Shown: one piece after another, positions 18,937 through 27,237 of the stretch
Position numbering within the stretch: the stretch's first letter is position 1
How the letters are laid out: every line of letters starts with the position of its first letter
NCBI GenBank assembly: GCA_964651705.1
Contig: CAZYWZ010000013.1
Span: 22,074 to 86,073, forward strand
Direction: 5' to 3'
DNA length: 64,000 nt
Origin: JADLBR01 sp964651705
Lineage (GTDB): Bacteria > Verrucomicrobiota > Verrucomicrobiia > JADLBR01
Position numbers and translations under genes: made by a program
Notes under the pieces: generated by a model
What the model was told of the DNA's origin: nothing
The model's input: only the letters and a program-made list of their open reading frames with translations
The model's database searches: none

Positions 18937-21672
18937 TCACCGCGATGACCCGACCTTGTCCGCCCAAAATCTGCCCAGCGGGCCCAATCGGCCGCGCGCC
19001 GCCGCCAGACGGGTCGCCGCACTCGATCCCCCGCGCGCCAGGGCCTCGGCGGCCGCGCGCCGGACATTCCAATCCGGGTCCTCCAGCAACGGGATCAGGC
19101 GATCATGATCCGGGTCTCCCGCGCGGCCCAGGATCCTCGCGGCAAGGGCCCTCTCAAGCCCTCGCCCACTGCCCAGGAATGGCACCACGCGATCCCCGAA
19201 ACCCTTCCCGCCAAGCCGCGATAGCGCCAGCAGCGAGACCGGCGCCGATCTCTCCAGGCGCAGGGCGTCGGCCGCCAACCCCGCGTCACCCGGGCCACCA
19301 TGCCGGCCGATCCAGTAGAGGCTGAGATTTCTCAGGTCGGGCCACTCGCTGGCCGCGAATTCGCGCAAGATCGGTAGCGCGCCCTTCCCATGGCGCTCGA
19401 GGAGGCCATCGACGATGAAGCGGCTACTGTTGTCGCGGCGCAGGACCCACGGCAGCAGGGACGCGTATTTCGATGGCGGGATCGCCTCCAGCCGTCGCAT
19501 CGCATCGCGGCTATCCCGGATCTTCCACGCGGCATCCCCGCTACGTCCCGCGCGCAGCAAGAGTTCTCCGACCTCGGGATCGGCGCCCATCCCGATGATC
19601 CGTTCCCGGTCGATCGGCGCGTCGTGCGGCGTCGCGGTCTCGATCCGGCCAAATCGCAGGTTGGCGACCGAGGCCGACGGCCCTGGCGCCCGGCCGCCCC
19701 CCCGATCTTTGGTGCCGACCGATGCCGGATCGAATCGGGCCGGCTTAGGTCGCCACCCCCGGGACCGGGCATCCGCCCACGGCATCCGCCATTCGCGCAA
19801 CTGCGCCGGGGAGACCGCGTCGACGGCCACGCCGATGTCGTTCCGCACCCGATGCCGACCGTTGCCCAGGCCCGTGCTGTAGGCATCGCTCCCGCCCAGA
19901 TCGACCAGAACCCCCACGCTCCCCGTGCCACGCCGGTCCGCGAACTCGCCATTCCCCTGTCCCTGCTCCGACCCGGTCAGCCGGTACCTGTCGTCCCCGG
20001 ATTCGTCCAAAAGGATCCCCACCGCATTGTTGATCGCGCAGCCTTGCGAGCCGCTGTCGGATTCGTATCGGTCGTCCCCCGCACCATCCCACAGCAATCC
20101 CACCGCAAAATCATGGCTGCCCCCTTGCGCCAGGCCCTGCCGGTTCTGGTACACGTCGTTGCCCGATTTGTCCCTCAGGATCCCCACGCTCAGGTGGATC
20201 CCGCTGCCCTGCGCGTACTGGTGCGCGGCATACTCGTCATCGCCATCGGCATCGATGAGCGCGCCGCACGCGTACCAATAGCCGCAGCCTTGCCCGTATA
20301 CCTCGCACCGGTAGATGTCCCGCCCTCCCCCATCCCACAATAGCCCCAGCCCGCCGGGCGCAAACGGCCTATAGCCTATGCTAAAACCCTGGCTCAGGGA
20401 TTGCGTCTTGTCTGGGAATCTCCCGTGGTCCGGGTACTTGCCGCCCGCCTCGTACCGGTCTGCCCCCCGCGCATCCAGCAGCAGCCCGCACCCGTTGACC
20501 CCGGCAAATCCCTGCCCCAGCAACGCGGCCGAATACCTGTCATTCCCCGACTGATCCCACAGCAACCCCCAGCCGAAAATTCCCGCTCCCTGCGTCAGGG
20601 TGTCGCCAGTATACTGGTCGTCGCCCCCGCGATCCACCAGGGCGCCCCCGCCAAAAATCCCGGCGCCCAACGACCCGTCGCCACCCGTGTACCGGTCGTC
20701 GCCCCCTTCGTCCCAGACCACCCCAACCCCCCAAAGGCCGAGCCCCCCGTTGCGGTATCGGTCGTCTCCCGCCAGATCGATCACCACGCCCAGCGGCCTG
20801 CCCGACAGCCCGTTGGATTCCCCCGCACCCTCGTAGCTGTCATCGCCCCCCACATCGACGATCAGCACACGGCCGGAGGGATGCCGGTCCGCCCCGCGCC
20901 CACCGACCCGCACCCTCCCCAGCGTCGTCTCCAGCTCAAAGGTTTCGAAATCACCCCGCACCCCCCCCTTGATCGCCTCACACCGGGCCACGAATCGCGC
21001 GATGCCCCCCAAGACCCCCTCCAGCTCACCCCGCCATTCCCCCAGCGTCACCCCTCGTCCCGCCTCCAATTGCGCGACGATCCACTCCGCGGGACCCACG
21101 TCCAGGTTCTTCGCCCGCGCGATCAGATCCCGCATCGGCCCGGCGCCCCCAGTGAAATCCGCCCACCGCGCGAAGGATTCCGGCTTCTTCTCCAAGACAA
21201 AAGTCTCCGCCGCCAGCGCCCGGGTCCCCTCCAGCCTCGCCGCGGCCCCCACCCGTCGCACGAAAGCCTCCAACCGTGCCTGCCGCAGGGTCAATTCCTC
21301 AAACAGCCCCTGGAGCGGTCCGCGCAGGGGCTCGGGGGTCCTGCCCCAATCCCGGACGACGCAGCGCGTCCCCCGCGCCGTCGCACGCCGCCACGGCTCC
21401 ACCCCGAACTCCGATTCCAACAGCCCCGAGAAACCGAACATCGCCAGCGGCGACGACATTAGCCCACGGACCATCGGCGAGAGATTCCGATCGGGCACCA
21501 CATCCTTCTTGAACCCGAGGTCCGCCTCGATCAGCCCCGCGACCGAGATCGCCTCCCGGACCGCCTCCGCCGCCGCATCGCCATCCATCGCCCTCAGCGG
21601 GACGCAAAGGCACGCGGCCGCCACATAGCCCAGCCGGGCGATTGCCAAAGGCCCTTGCAGCGTCCAAGACAT
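18937..21672 (-). CDS. Large exported protein with twelve GDDxY repeats and a C-terminal HEAT-like region
   Basis: 911 residues. A signal-peptide-like N-terminus (RLGYVAAACLCVPLRAMDG) is followed by a helical domain (about 30-265). Residues about 268-620 contain twelve repeats, most 22-28 residues long, with consensus xGxLxDxxGDDxYxxxxxxQGxG; the GDDxY core occurs at about 275, 301, 323, 349, 375, 402, 449, 477, 503, 531, 558 and 593. The acidic turn followed by an aromatic recalls calcium-binding beta-roll repeats, but it is not the RTX nonapeptide. The last 200 residues are HEAT-like (RALAARILGRAGDPDHDRLI, DWNVRRAAAEALARG). No enzyme signature is visible. A surface-exposed, cation-stabilised beta-solenoid is my inference. 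A better Shine-Dalgarno lies just upstream but serves another frame. Confidence 0.75.
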   Translation of the reverse strand: MSWTLQGPLAIARLGYVAAACLCVPLRAMDGDAAAEAVREAISVAGLIEADLGFKKDVVPDRNLSPMVRGLMSSPLAMFGFSGLLESEFGVEPWRRATARGTRCVVRDWGRTPEPLRGPLQGLFEELTLRQARLEAFVRRVGAAARLEGTRALAAETFVLEKKPESFARWADFTGGAGPMRDLIARAKNLDVGPAEWIVAQLEAGRGVTLGEWRGELEGVLGGIARFVARCEAIKGGVRGDFETFELETTLGRVRVGGRGADRHPSGRVLIVDVGGDDSYEGAGESNGLSGRPLGVVIDLAGDDRYRNGGLGLWGVGVVWDEGGDDRYTGGDGSLGAGIFGGGALVDRGGDDQYTGDTLTQGAGIFGWGLLWDQSGNDRYSAALLGQGFAGVNGCGLLLDARGADRYEAGGKYPDHGRFPDKTQSLSQGFSIGYRPFAPGGLGLLWDGGGRDIYRCEVYGQGCGYWYACGALIDADGDDEYAAHQYAQGSGIHLSVGILRDKSGNDVYQNRQGLAQGGSHDFAVGLLWDGAGDDRYESDSGSQGCAINNAVGILLDESGDDRYRLTGSEQGQGNGEFADRRGTGSVGVLVDLGGSDAYSTGLGNGRHRVRNDIGVAVDAVSPAQLREWRMPWADARSRGWRPKPARFDPASVGTKDRGGGRAPGPSASVANLRFGRIETATPHDAPIDRERIIGMGADPEVGELLLRAGRSGDAAWKIRDSRDAMRRLEAIPPSKYASLLPWVLRRDNSSRFIVDGLLERHGKGALPILREFAASEWPDLRNLSLYWIGRHGGPGDAGLAADALRLERSAPVSLLALSRLGGKGFGDRVVPFLGSGRGLERALAARILGRAGDPDHDRLIPLLEDPDWNVRRAAAEALARGGSSAATRLAAARGRLGPLGRFWADKVGSSR

Positions 21673-21755
21673 CGCAGACCAATCGCCGCCACGGCGGCCA
21701 TTCTCCTCAGATCTCCTTTACGCGAAACCCCAACGAGTTCAAATGCGCTTGCGCA

Positions 21756-21784
21756 TTGACGGAACCTCCCGCCCCGCCAATATT
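21756..21784 (+). promoter_or_regulatory. Putative promoter of Sel1 lipoprotein gene
   Basis: -35 TTGACG (21756-21761), a 17-bp spacer, then AATATT (21779-21784). The ATG follows after only 5 nt, so the transcript would be leaderless or nearly so, and no Shine-Dalgarno is visible before this start. Confidence 0.45.
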
Positions 21785-21789
21785 CCCCC

Positions 21790-22437
21790 ATGGTCTTCGC
21801 ACGAGCGCACTCAGGTTTTCTCATCGCCGCACTGGCGGCCGCCATCGCCCTCCCCGGCTGCCACAGGCTCGACCCCCTCAAGGAATCCGTCAGCGAGGAA
21901 ATCGCCGAGCCAGAAGATGCCGGCACCGCCGCACGCCAGCCCGCCGCCGAACCCACCCACCGTTCCCCCCTCGATCCCCCCGACGCCCCAGAGACGCTGA
22001 GCATCCGCGCCTCCCAGGGCGACCCCATCGGCCAATACTGGATGGGCTACTTGCACGAATACGGTACCCGCGGCGTCACCAAAGACCTCAAGGCCGCCCT
22101 GAATTTCTACAGGCTCGCCGCCGAACAGGGCAACGAGAGAGCCGTCATCGCCGCGGAGCGCGTCGAGGCCAAGCTCCAGGATCCCAAGGGCGAGGCCGCG
22201 GACGCCGAAGAGCATGCGAAATCGGAGAAGATCGCCGCCTACGTCGAGCGCATCAAGAAGGCGGCGGAGGCCGGCACCGCCGAATCCCAGTACCTCCTCG
22301 GCTACTACCACGAATATGGCCGCTATGGGATCGAGCAGAACGTCAGCCTCGCCAGGGACTACTACCAGAAGGCCGCCGAGCAGGGCCACGAGAAGGCGAT
22401 GATCGCCCTCGAGCGGGTCTCGCAGCCAGAACAGTAG
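21790..22437 (+). CDS. Sel1-repeat lipoprotein
   Basis: 215 residues. A type-II signal peptide ends in a lipobox (AALAAAIALPGC, Cys at about 24), so it should be lipid-anchored. A Glu/Pro/Ala linker precedes two blocks of Sel1-like repeats: DPIGQYWMGYLHEYGTRGV...ALNFYRLAAEQGNERA and TAESQYLLGYYHEYGRYGI...ARDYYQKAAEQGHEKA. Sel1 repeats are TPR-like helical pairs that mediate protein-protein contacts. Ligand and role are unknown. uppP follows 36 bp downstream on the same strand and may be co-transcribed. Confidence 0.85.
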   Translation: MVFARAHSGFLIAALAAAIALPGCHRLDPLKESVSEEIAEPEDAGTAARQPAAEPTHRSPLDPPDAPETLSIRASQGDPIGQYWMGYLHEYGTRGVTKDLKAALNFYRLAAEQGNERAVIAAERVEAKLQDPKGEAADAEEHAKSEKIAAYVERIKKAAEAGTAESQYLLGYYHEYGRYGIEQNVSLARDYYQKAAEQGHEKAMIALERVSQPEQ

Positions 22438-22473
22438 CCCCCGGAAAAACCCCAACCGCCGGAGCCACCCCCC

Positions 22474-23292
22474 GTGTCAGAATCTTTCCTCACCATACTC
22501 TACGGCATCATCGAGGGCGTCACCGAATTCCTGCCCATCTCCTCGACCGGCCACCTCCTCATCGCCCAGCACTTCTTCTCGGCCAAGGCCGACGTCTTCA
22601 ACATCATCATCCAGGCCGGGGCGGTCTCCGCGGTCGTGGCCATCTATTGGCGACGCCTGCTCTCGCTGTGCGTCGGCCTCGCCCGGCCCGAGAACCGCGA
22701 CTACCTCCTGAAATTGCTCGCCTCCTTCGGCATCACCGTCGTCGGCTGCTATGCCGCCCGCAGCATGCTCGGCATGAAGCTCCCCGAGGTCCTCGAACCC
22801 ATCGTCGGCGCCCTCGTCGTCGGCGCCCTCCTCATCTTCCTCGCGGAGCACCTCCTCAAAAACCGCCGGCCCACCGAGACTCTCTCCTGGAACACCGCCA
22901 TCTGGGTCGGCGTCGCCCAGATCCTCGCCGCCATCTTCCCGGGCACCTCCCGCTCCGGGGCCACCATCATCGCGGCCATGTTCTGCGGCATGTCCCGCCC
23001 CGCCGCGACCGAGTTCTCCTTCCTCCTCGGCATCCCCACGATGTTTGCCGCCAGCGCCTACGCCGCCATCGAGGCCCACCAGTCCGGCCAATTCGACGAG
23101 CGCCTCACCGCCGAACTCATCGTCGGCTTCCTCATCTCCATGCTCTCCGCCTTCATCGTCGTGAAATGGCTCCTGAAGTTCGTCCGCAGCCACACCTTCA
23201 CGCCGTTCGCGTGGTACCGCATCGCCCTCGGCATCGTCCTCATCATCCTCCTCGCCGGCGAACACACCCCGGCCGACTTGATCCACGAGTGA
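22474..23292 (+). CDS. uppP: Undecaprenyl-diphosphatase
   Basis: 272 residues starting with GTG. This BacA/UppP integral membrane enzyme recycles undecaprenyl pyrophosphate to the monophosphate carrier for peptidoglycan and surface-glycan synthesis. It has the two signature motifs EGVTEFLPISSTGHLLIAQH (residues about 14-33) and IFPGTSRSGATIIAAMFCG (around 154-172), plus about eight hydrophobic segments. Length matches the family (about 270). It converges on lpxA with 6 bp between the stops, leaving no room for separate terminators. Confidence 0.95.
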   Translation: MSESFLTILYGIIEGVTEFLPISSTGHLLIAQHFFSAKADVFNIIIQAGAVSAVVAIYWRRLLSLCVGLARPENRDYLLKLLASFGITVVGCYAARSMLGMKLPEVLEPIVGALVVGALLIFLAEHLLKNRRPTETLSWNTAIWVGVAQILAAIFPGTSRSGATIIAAMFCGMSRPAATEFSFLLGIPTMFAASAYAAIEAHQSGQFDERLTAELIVGFLISMLSAFIVVKWLLKFVRSHTFTPFAWYRIALGIVLIILLAGEHTPADLIHE

Positions 23293-23298
23293 ATTGGG

Positions 23299-24075
23299 TC
23301 AGTGGATAATCCCGCGCTTCGACTCGCGGACGAAGGCCACGAGGTGGCCGATCTCGGGGCATGGCTCGAGCTCCCCCGCGATCCGCTCCAGGGCCTGCGT
23401 GGTGTTTAGGCCGCTGCGGTACAGGAGCCGGAATGCCTGCCGCAGGCGCCGGATCGTCTCCTCGGGAACACCCTGCCGCTGCAGGCCCACGGAATTCACC
23501 CCGCGCGCCGCGGCCGGATTCCCGTCCACCAGCATGTATGGCGGCAGATCCTGCTCGACCTTCGCGCAGCCCCCGATGAACCCGAATCGCCCCAGCCGGC
23601 AGAACTGGTGCACCGCGCTCAGTCCCCCGATGGTCACCCGGTCCTCCACGATCACGTGCCCGCCCAGGGTCCCATTGTTGGAAAATACGCAGTGGTTCCC
23701 GATCTGGCAGTCATGCCCCACGTGCGCATAGGCCAGCAGCAGATTGTGCGACCCGACGACCGTCACGTCACCCGGCCCGTTGCCGCGATTGATCGTGACC
23801 GCCTCGCGGAAACAATTGCCCTCGCCGATGACGAGCCGCGTCGGCTCGCCCCCATACCGGATCGCCTGCGTGCGGCCCCCGATCGACGCGAATGGGTGAA
23901 ACTCGTTCTCCGGGCCGATCTCCGCCGGCCCCTGCATCACCACGTGCGCCACCAGCCGGCAGTGGTCGCCGAGGCTGACCCCCGCGCCGATCACGCAATA
24001 TGGCCCCACCTCGATCCCTTCGCCCAGTACGGCGGCGGGGTCCACCACCGCCGTGGGATGTATCCGGTTTGCCAT
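23299..24075 (-). CDS. lpxA: Acyl-ACP--UDP-N-acetylglucosamine O-acyltransferase
   Basis: 258 residues (E. coli LpxA has 262). First enzyme of lipid A synthesis: transfers a 3-hydroxyacyl chain from ACP to UDP-GlcNAc. The N-terminal left-handed beta-helix begins IHPTAVVDPAAVLGEGIEVG with hexapeptide repeats. The catalytic His region reads LLLAYAHVGHDCQIGNHC, and NGTLGGHVIVEDRVTIGG and LPPYMLVDGNPA are conserved. The helical C-terminal domain is present. It follows lpxC-fabZ by 7 bp, giving a compact lipid A operon. Confidence 0.95.
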   Translation of the reverse strand: MANRIHPTAVVDPAAVLGEGIEVGPYCVIGAGVSLGDHCRLVAHVVMQGPAEIGPENEFHPFASIGGRTQAIRYGGEPTRLVIGEGNCFREAVTINRGNGPGDVTVVGSHNLLLAYAHVGHDCQIGNHCVFSNNGTLGGHVIVEDRVTIGGLSAVHQFCRLGRFGFIGGCAKVEQDLPPYMLVDGNPAAARGVNSVGLQRQGVPEETIRRLRQAFRLLYRSGLNTTQALERIAGELEPCPEIGHLVAFVRESKRGIIH

Positions 24076-24082
24076 CGCCCCT

Positions 24083-25396
24083 CTAGACCTCTTGGAAACC
24101 GAACATCAGTTCGCCCTCGGAGGCGACCTCGCCATTCACGACGCACTGGCAATAGGCCCGGCCGATGCTCCCGCGCGCCTTGGTCAGCTCCACCTGGATG
24201 ACCATCGTGTCGCCGGGCATCACCGGCCGCCGGAACTTCACCTTGTCCGCGCTCATGAAAAGCCCCAGCTTCCCGGCGTCGCCCTTCCGCCGGAGCAGCA
24301 GCAGGCTGGCCACCTGCGCCATCGCCTCGATCTGCAGCACCCCGGGCATCACCGGATGGCCCGGGAAATGCCCCTGGAAAAACGGCTCGTTGATCGACAC
24401 GTTCTTGACCCCGACCGCCTTGCTGTCCCCCTCGAAATTCACGATCCGGTCCACCAGCAGGAATGGGTACCGGTGCGGCAGGATGTGCATGATCTCGTTG
24501 ATGTCCAGGCCGGTCTCGCCCCTCGGGATGTACTCCACCGGGAATCGCTGCGCCTCCCGCAGCTTCAGCTCCCGCATCAGCGCGCGCGCGAGGTCCACGT
24601 TGAGCGCGTGCCCCGTGCGCACCGCCACGACGTGCGCCTTCAGCGGCCTCGGGAACAGCGCCAGGTCCCCGATGATGTCGAGCACCTTGTGCCTCGCGAA
24701 CTCGTTGCCAAAGCGCGCCGGCTCCCGCGTCAGGATCGTCTCCCCGCGGATCACCACGGCGTTCTCGAGGCTCCCGCCCTTGATGAGGCCCTTGTCCATC
24801 AGCGGCGCCACCTCCTCGTAGAACACGAAAGTCCGCGCGGGCGCCACCTCGCGCTCGTACGCCCCCGGCTCCATCCGGAACCGGGCGTACTGCGTGTGGA
24901 ACCCCGTGTGCGTCACGTTGGTGCAGGACACCTCGAATCCGTCGCACGGCAGCGCCACCGCCAGCCCCCCCTCCTCGCTCCGCACCCAGATCGGCGCACG
25001 CACCTCAAAATATTCCCGCCTCGCCCCCTGCTCCTCGACCCCCGCCCTCTCGATCAGATCGACGTAGGGCGCCGCGCTCCCATCGCATATCGGAGGCTCG
25101 TTGGAATCCATCGCGATCACCGCGTTGTCCACCCCCATCCCGCGCAGGGCCGAGAGCACGTGCTCCACCGTCTGCACCTTGATATTCCCCTCCCCGATCG
25201 TCGTGGCCCGCTCCACGTGCTTCACGTTGTCCACCAGGGCGCGGATCGTCGGCTCATCCTTCAGGTCCGACCTCCGGAAGACATACCCCGTATTCTCCGG
25301 GGCGGGACATAGGGTCAGGGTTACCTGGTTGCCGGTGTGCAGCGCCGGCCCAGACAGCGACGCGCTCTTGGCGAGAGTTCTTTGCATTTCGGACAT
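24083..25396 (-). CDS. lpxC-fabZ: Bifunctional UDP-3-O-acyl-N-acetylglucosamine deacetylase / 3-hydroxyacyl-ACP dehydratase
   Basis: 437 residues in two enzyme domains. Residues 1 to about 285 are LpxC, the zinc deacetylase that commits the pathway to lipid A: ALHTGNQVTLTLCPAPENTGY, TVEHVLSALRGMGVDNAVI, NEPPICDGSAAPYVDLIE and the metal-site RHKVLDIIGDLALF. The rest is FabZ, the fatty-acid dehydratase, with ILPHRYPFLLVDRI (catalytic His), FFQGHFPGHPVMPGVLQIE and its catalytic Glu in LQIEAMAQ. Both enzymes use the 3-hydroxyacyl-ACP branch point, so fusion balances lipid A against fatty acid. ATG at 25396 lies 7 nt after a TTATAA-type -10, suggesting a leaderless mRNA; a second ATG at 25387 is possible. 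Confidence 0.95.
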   Translation of the reverse strand: MSEMQRTLAKSASLSGPALHTGNQVTLTLCPAPENTGYVFRRSDLKDEPTIRALVDNVKHVERATTIGEGNIKVQTVEHVLSALRGMGVDNAVIAMDSNEPPICDGSAAPYVDLIERAGVEEQGARREYFEVRAPIWVRSEEGGLAVALPCDGFEVSCTNVTHTGFHTQYARFRMEPGAYEREVAPARTFVFYEEVAPLMDKGLIKGGSLENAVVIRGETILTREPARFGNEFARHKVLDIIGDLALFPRPLKAHVVAVRTGHALNVDLARALMRELKLREAQRFPVEYIPRGETGLDINEIMHILPHRYPFLLVDRIVNFEGDSKAVGVKNVSINEPFFQGHFPGHPVMPGVLQIEAMAQVASLLLLRRKGDAGKLGLFMSADKVKFRRPVMPGDTMVIQVELTKARGSIGRAYCQCVVNGEVASEGELMFGFQEV

Positions 25397-25455
25397 CAAC
25401 CGCTTATAACAAAGGCTGCGCGCTGCTGGAAAGAGGCTTTTGCGGCGCATTTTTC

Positions 25456-26094
25456 GTGAATACTGGTCGTCTCATCACCCTCGAGGGCTCGGAAGGTTGC
25501 GGCAAGAGCACCCAGGCCGCCCTCCTCGCCGGGCGCCTCCGCGCCGAGGGACGGTCCGTCCTCGAGACCCGCGAGCCCGGCGGCACCCCCCTCGGGGAAG
25601 AGATCCGCCACCTGCTCAAATTCCACGCCGCGGGCCAGGGCATGTGCCCCGAGGCCGAGATCCTGCTGTTTTCCGCCAGCCGGGCCCAGATGGTCCGCGA
25701 GATCGTCCGGCCGGCCCTCGCCAGCGGCACCGTGGTCATCTGCGACCGATTTCTCGATTCCACCACGATCTATCAGGGGGTGGCTCGCGGGCTGCCGGTG
25801 GATCTGGTCCGCCAGATCCACGCCCTGGCGGTCGGCGACACGATGCCGGACCTCACCCTGGTGCTCGACATGGACCCCGAGGAGGCGCGTCGCCGCGCCC
25901 TGCGCCGCCCCCGTCCCACCGGCAGCCCAGAAGACCGGATGGAATCCGAGCCGCCGGAATTTTACCAGAAGGTCGCCGAGGGCTACCGGGCCCTTTCGGT
26001 CGCCGAACCACGCCGCATCAAGGTTGTGCCCGCCGCCGGGACCACCGAGGCCGTCGCCGCCAAGATCTGGGAGGAGGTCCAGCGTGTCCTTTGA
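25456..26094 (+). CDS. tmk: Thymidylate kinase
   Basis: 212 residues from a GTG start. It phosphorylates dTMP to dTDP. P-loop EGSEGCGKSTQ at about residues 10-20, the DRF motif as CDRFLDSTTIYQG, dTMP-binding TREPGGTPLGEEIR, and a LID region RRPRPTGSPEDRME. Length agrees with bacterial Tmk (about 210). It is divergent from lpxC-fabZ with 59 bp between starts and overlaps the following holB by 11 bases, the usual tmk-holB pairing. Confidence 0.95.
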   Translation: MNTGRLITLEGSEGCGKSTQAALLAGRLRAEGRSVLETREPGGTPLGEEIRHLLKFHAAGQGMCPEAEILLFSASRAQMVREIVRPALASGTVVICDRFLDSTTIYQGVARGLPVDLVRQIHALAVGDTMPDLTLVLDMDPEEARRRALRRPRPTGSPEDRMESEPPEFYQKVAEGYRALSVAEPRRIKVVPAAGTTEAVAAKIWEEVQRVL

Positions 26095-26926
26095 GCCCGC
26101 CGAGGCCCTCGTCCGGCTGCGGCGCTGCATCGCCGAAAACCGCGTCGCCCACGCCTACCTGATCTCGGGTGACGCCGCCTCCACCGAGGCCGCCATCGTC
26201 CGCCCCTGGCTGGCAGACCTCCTCGGCCGAGATCCCGAAGCCCACCCCGACATCTTTCGCGTCTCGCCCCAATCCAGGCTCCGCCAGATCAAGATAGAAC
26301 AGATCCGCCAGCTCCAGGCCTCCCTCAGCCAGACCAGCCGCCTCGGGGGCTGGAAGGTCGCCCTCATCGTCGAGGCCGACCGCATCCTCCCCCAGGCCGC
26401 CAACGCCTTCCTCAAGACCCTCGAGGAACCCGCGCCCCGCACCGTCATCTTGCTGCTGACAGACGCCCCAGACCTCCTGCTCCCCACCATCCGCTCCCGA
26501 TGCCTTGCCCTGCGCATCCGATCTTCCGCGGCCCCCGATCCCCCGGACGCCCTCCGCCCCCTCCTCGACATCCTGGCAAAACCGGATCGCGGCGACCCCG
26601 CCCTCGCCTACCGCTCCCTCAACCTCCTCACCGACTACCTCGGCGGCGCCCGCGACCAACTCGACAGGGGAACCAAAGAGCAGCTCCGGCAGGCAAAAGA
26701 CGACGGCATCGAGGGCGATGGGCTCGACGACCTCGAAAGAGAACTCGCCGCCCACGCCCAGAGCGATTACCTCCGCGTGCGCCACAAGGCCCTGTCCTTC
26801 CTCGCCGCAGCGCTCGGCAGCGACCCGCGCGCCAGCCGAATCCTGGAGCGCACCAATCGCGACCTCGCCAGCCCCATCTCCGAGGGCCTCGCCCTGGAGC
26901 GCCTCTTCCTCAAGCTCTTTGCCTGA
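26084..26926 (+). CDS. holB: DNA polymerase III subunit delta prime
   Basis: 280 residues starting GTG inside the end of tmk, with GAGGAGG six bases upstream. Clamp-loader AAA+ fold: RVAHAYLISGDAASTEAAIV, the Walker-B-like KVALIVEADRILPQAANAFLK, LEEPAPRTVILLL and the sensor region TIRSRCLALR. The P-loop is degenerate (SGDAASTEA, no GKT), as expected for delta prime, which does not hydrolyse ATP. The zinc-binding Cys cluster of E. coli delta prime is absent. The C-terminal half is the helical collar domain. Confidence 0.85.
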   Translation: MSFEPAEALVRLRRCIAENRVAHAYLISGDAASTEAAIVRPWLADLLGRDPEAHPDIFRVSPQSRLRQIKIEQIRQLQASLSQTSRLGGWKVALIVEADRILPQAANAFLKTLEEPAPRTVILLLTDAPDLLLPTIRSRCLALRIRSSAAPDPPDALRPLLDILAKPDRGDPALAYRSLNLLTDYLGGARDQLDRGTKEQLRQAKDDGIEGDGLDDLERELAAHAQSDYLRVRHKALSFLAAALGSDPRASRILERTNRDLASPISEGLALERLFLKLFA

Positions 26927-26952
26927 CTCGAAAATCGGCCACGGGATCGGCC

Positions 26953-27030
26953 TGTAGGGCGCGGATTCCCATCCGCGCCACGAGGGCCCTGCCGGTTGCC
27001 CGTGGCGCGAAAGGGATTTCGCGCCCTACA
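26953..27030. repeat. 78-bp palindromic, MITE-like repeat element
   Basis: Perfect 11-bp terminal inverted repeats (TGTAGGGCGCG at the left end, CGCGCCCTACA at the right) enclose two further hairpins, GCGCGGAT/ATCCGCGC and GGCGCGAAA/TTTCGCGCC, and a central CCACGAGGGC/GCCCGTGG pairing. The right end CCTACA followed by a T-rich run is shared with the hairpin at 49971-50002. It is non-coding and lies directly after holB. With the next hairpin and the 16-bp repeat it makes up most of the recognisable content of 26927-27237, which has no gene. Confidence 0.6.
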
Positions 27031-27045
27031 TTTTCACCCCCGGTG

Positions 27046-27065
27046 GTGCCCCGCGTGCGGGGCAC
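27046..27065. repeat. Strong GC hairpin after the palindromic element
   Basis: Nine-base perfect stem GTGCCCCGC / GCGGGGCAC with a two-base centre. There is no T-tract, so terminator function is doubtful. The 16-bp repeat CTAGCCAGAAACTTCC (27071-27086) and a small hairpin GCGTCT/AGACGC follow immediately. Confidence 0.45.
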
Positions 27066-27070
27066 GGGAT

Positions 27071-27086
27071 CTAGCCAGAAACTTCC
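27071..27086 (+). repeat. 16-bp repeat CTAGCCAGAAACTTCC, copy 2
   Basis: Identical to 4845-4860, 22 kb away in an unrelated context. It sits at the edge of the palindromic element cluster, so it may be part of an interspersed repeat. Confidence 0.4.
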
Positions 27087-27237
27087 CCCCGCGGCGTCTC
27101 GCAAAGACGCTGGTTCTATTTGGCCGGTCCCTTCTGCCTTGCTCTCCCGGCCCATCGGGCACAACCTCATATCGGTTTTGATCGTGAGACCCGAAGCCCC
27201 ATCCCCCGGAGACCCCGCACCACGGTCCAAATCGCCG

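Noticed and set aside
21594..21700. Good Shine-Dalgarno and ATG just upstream of the GDDxY repeat gene
   Set aside because: The frame it opens ends after 35 codons and is not the repeat-protein frame. I saw no evidence of a frameshift.
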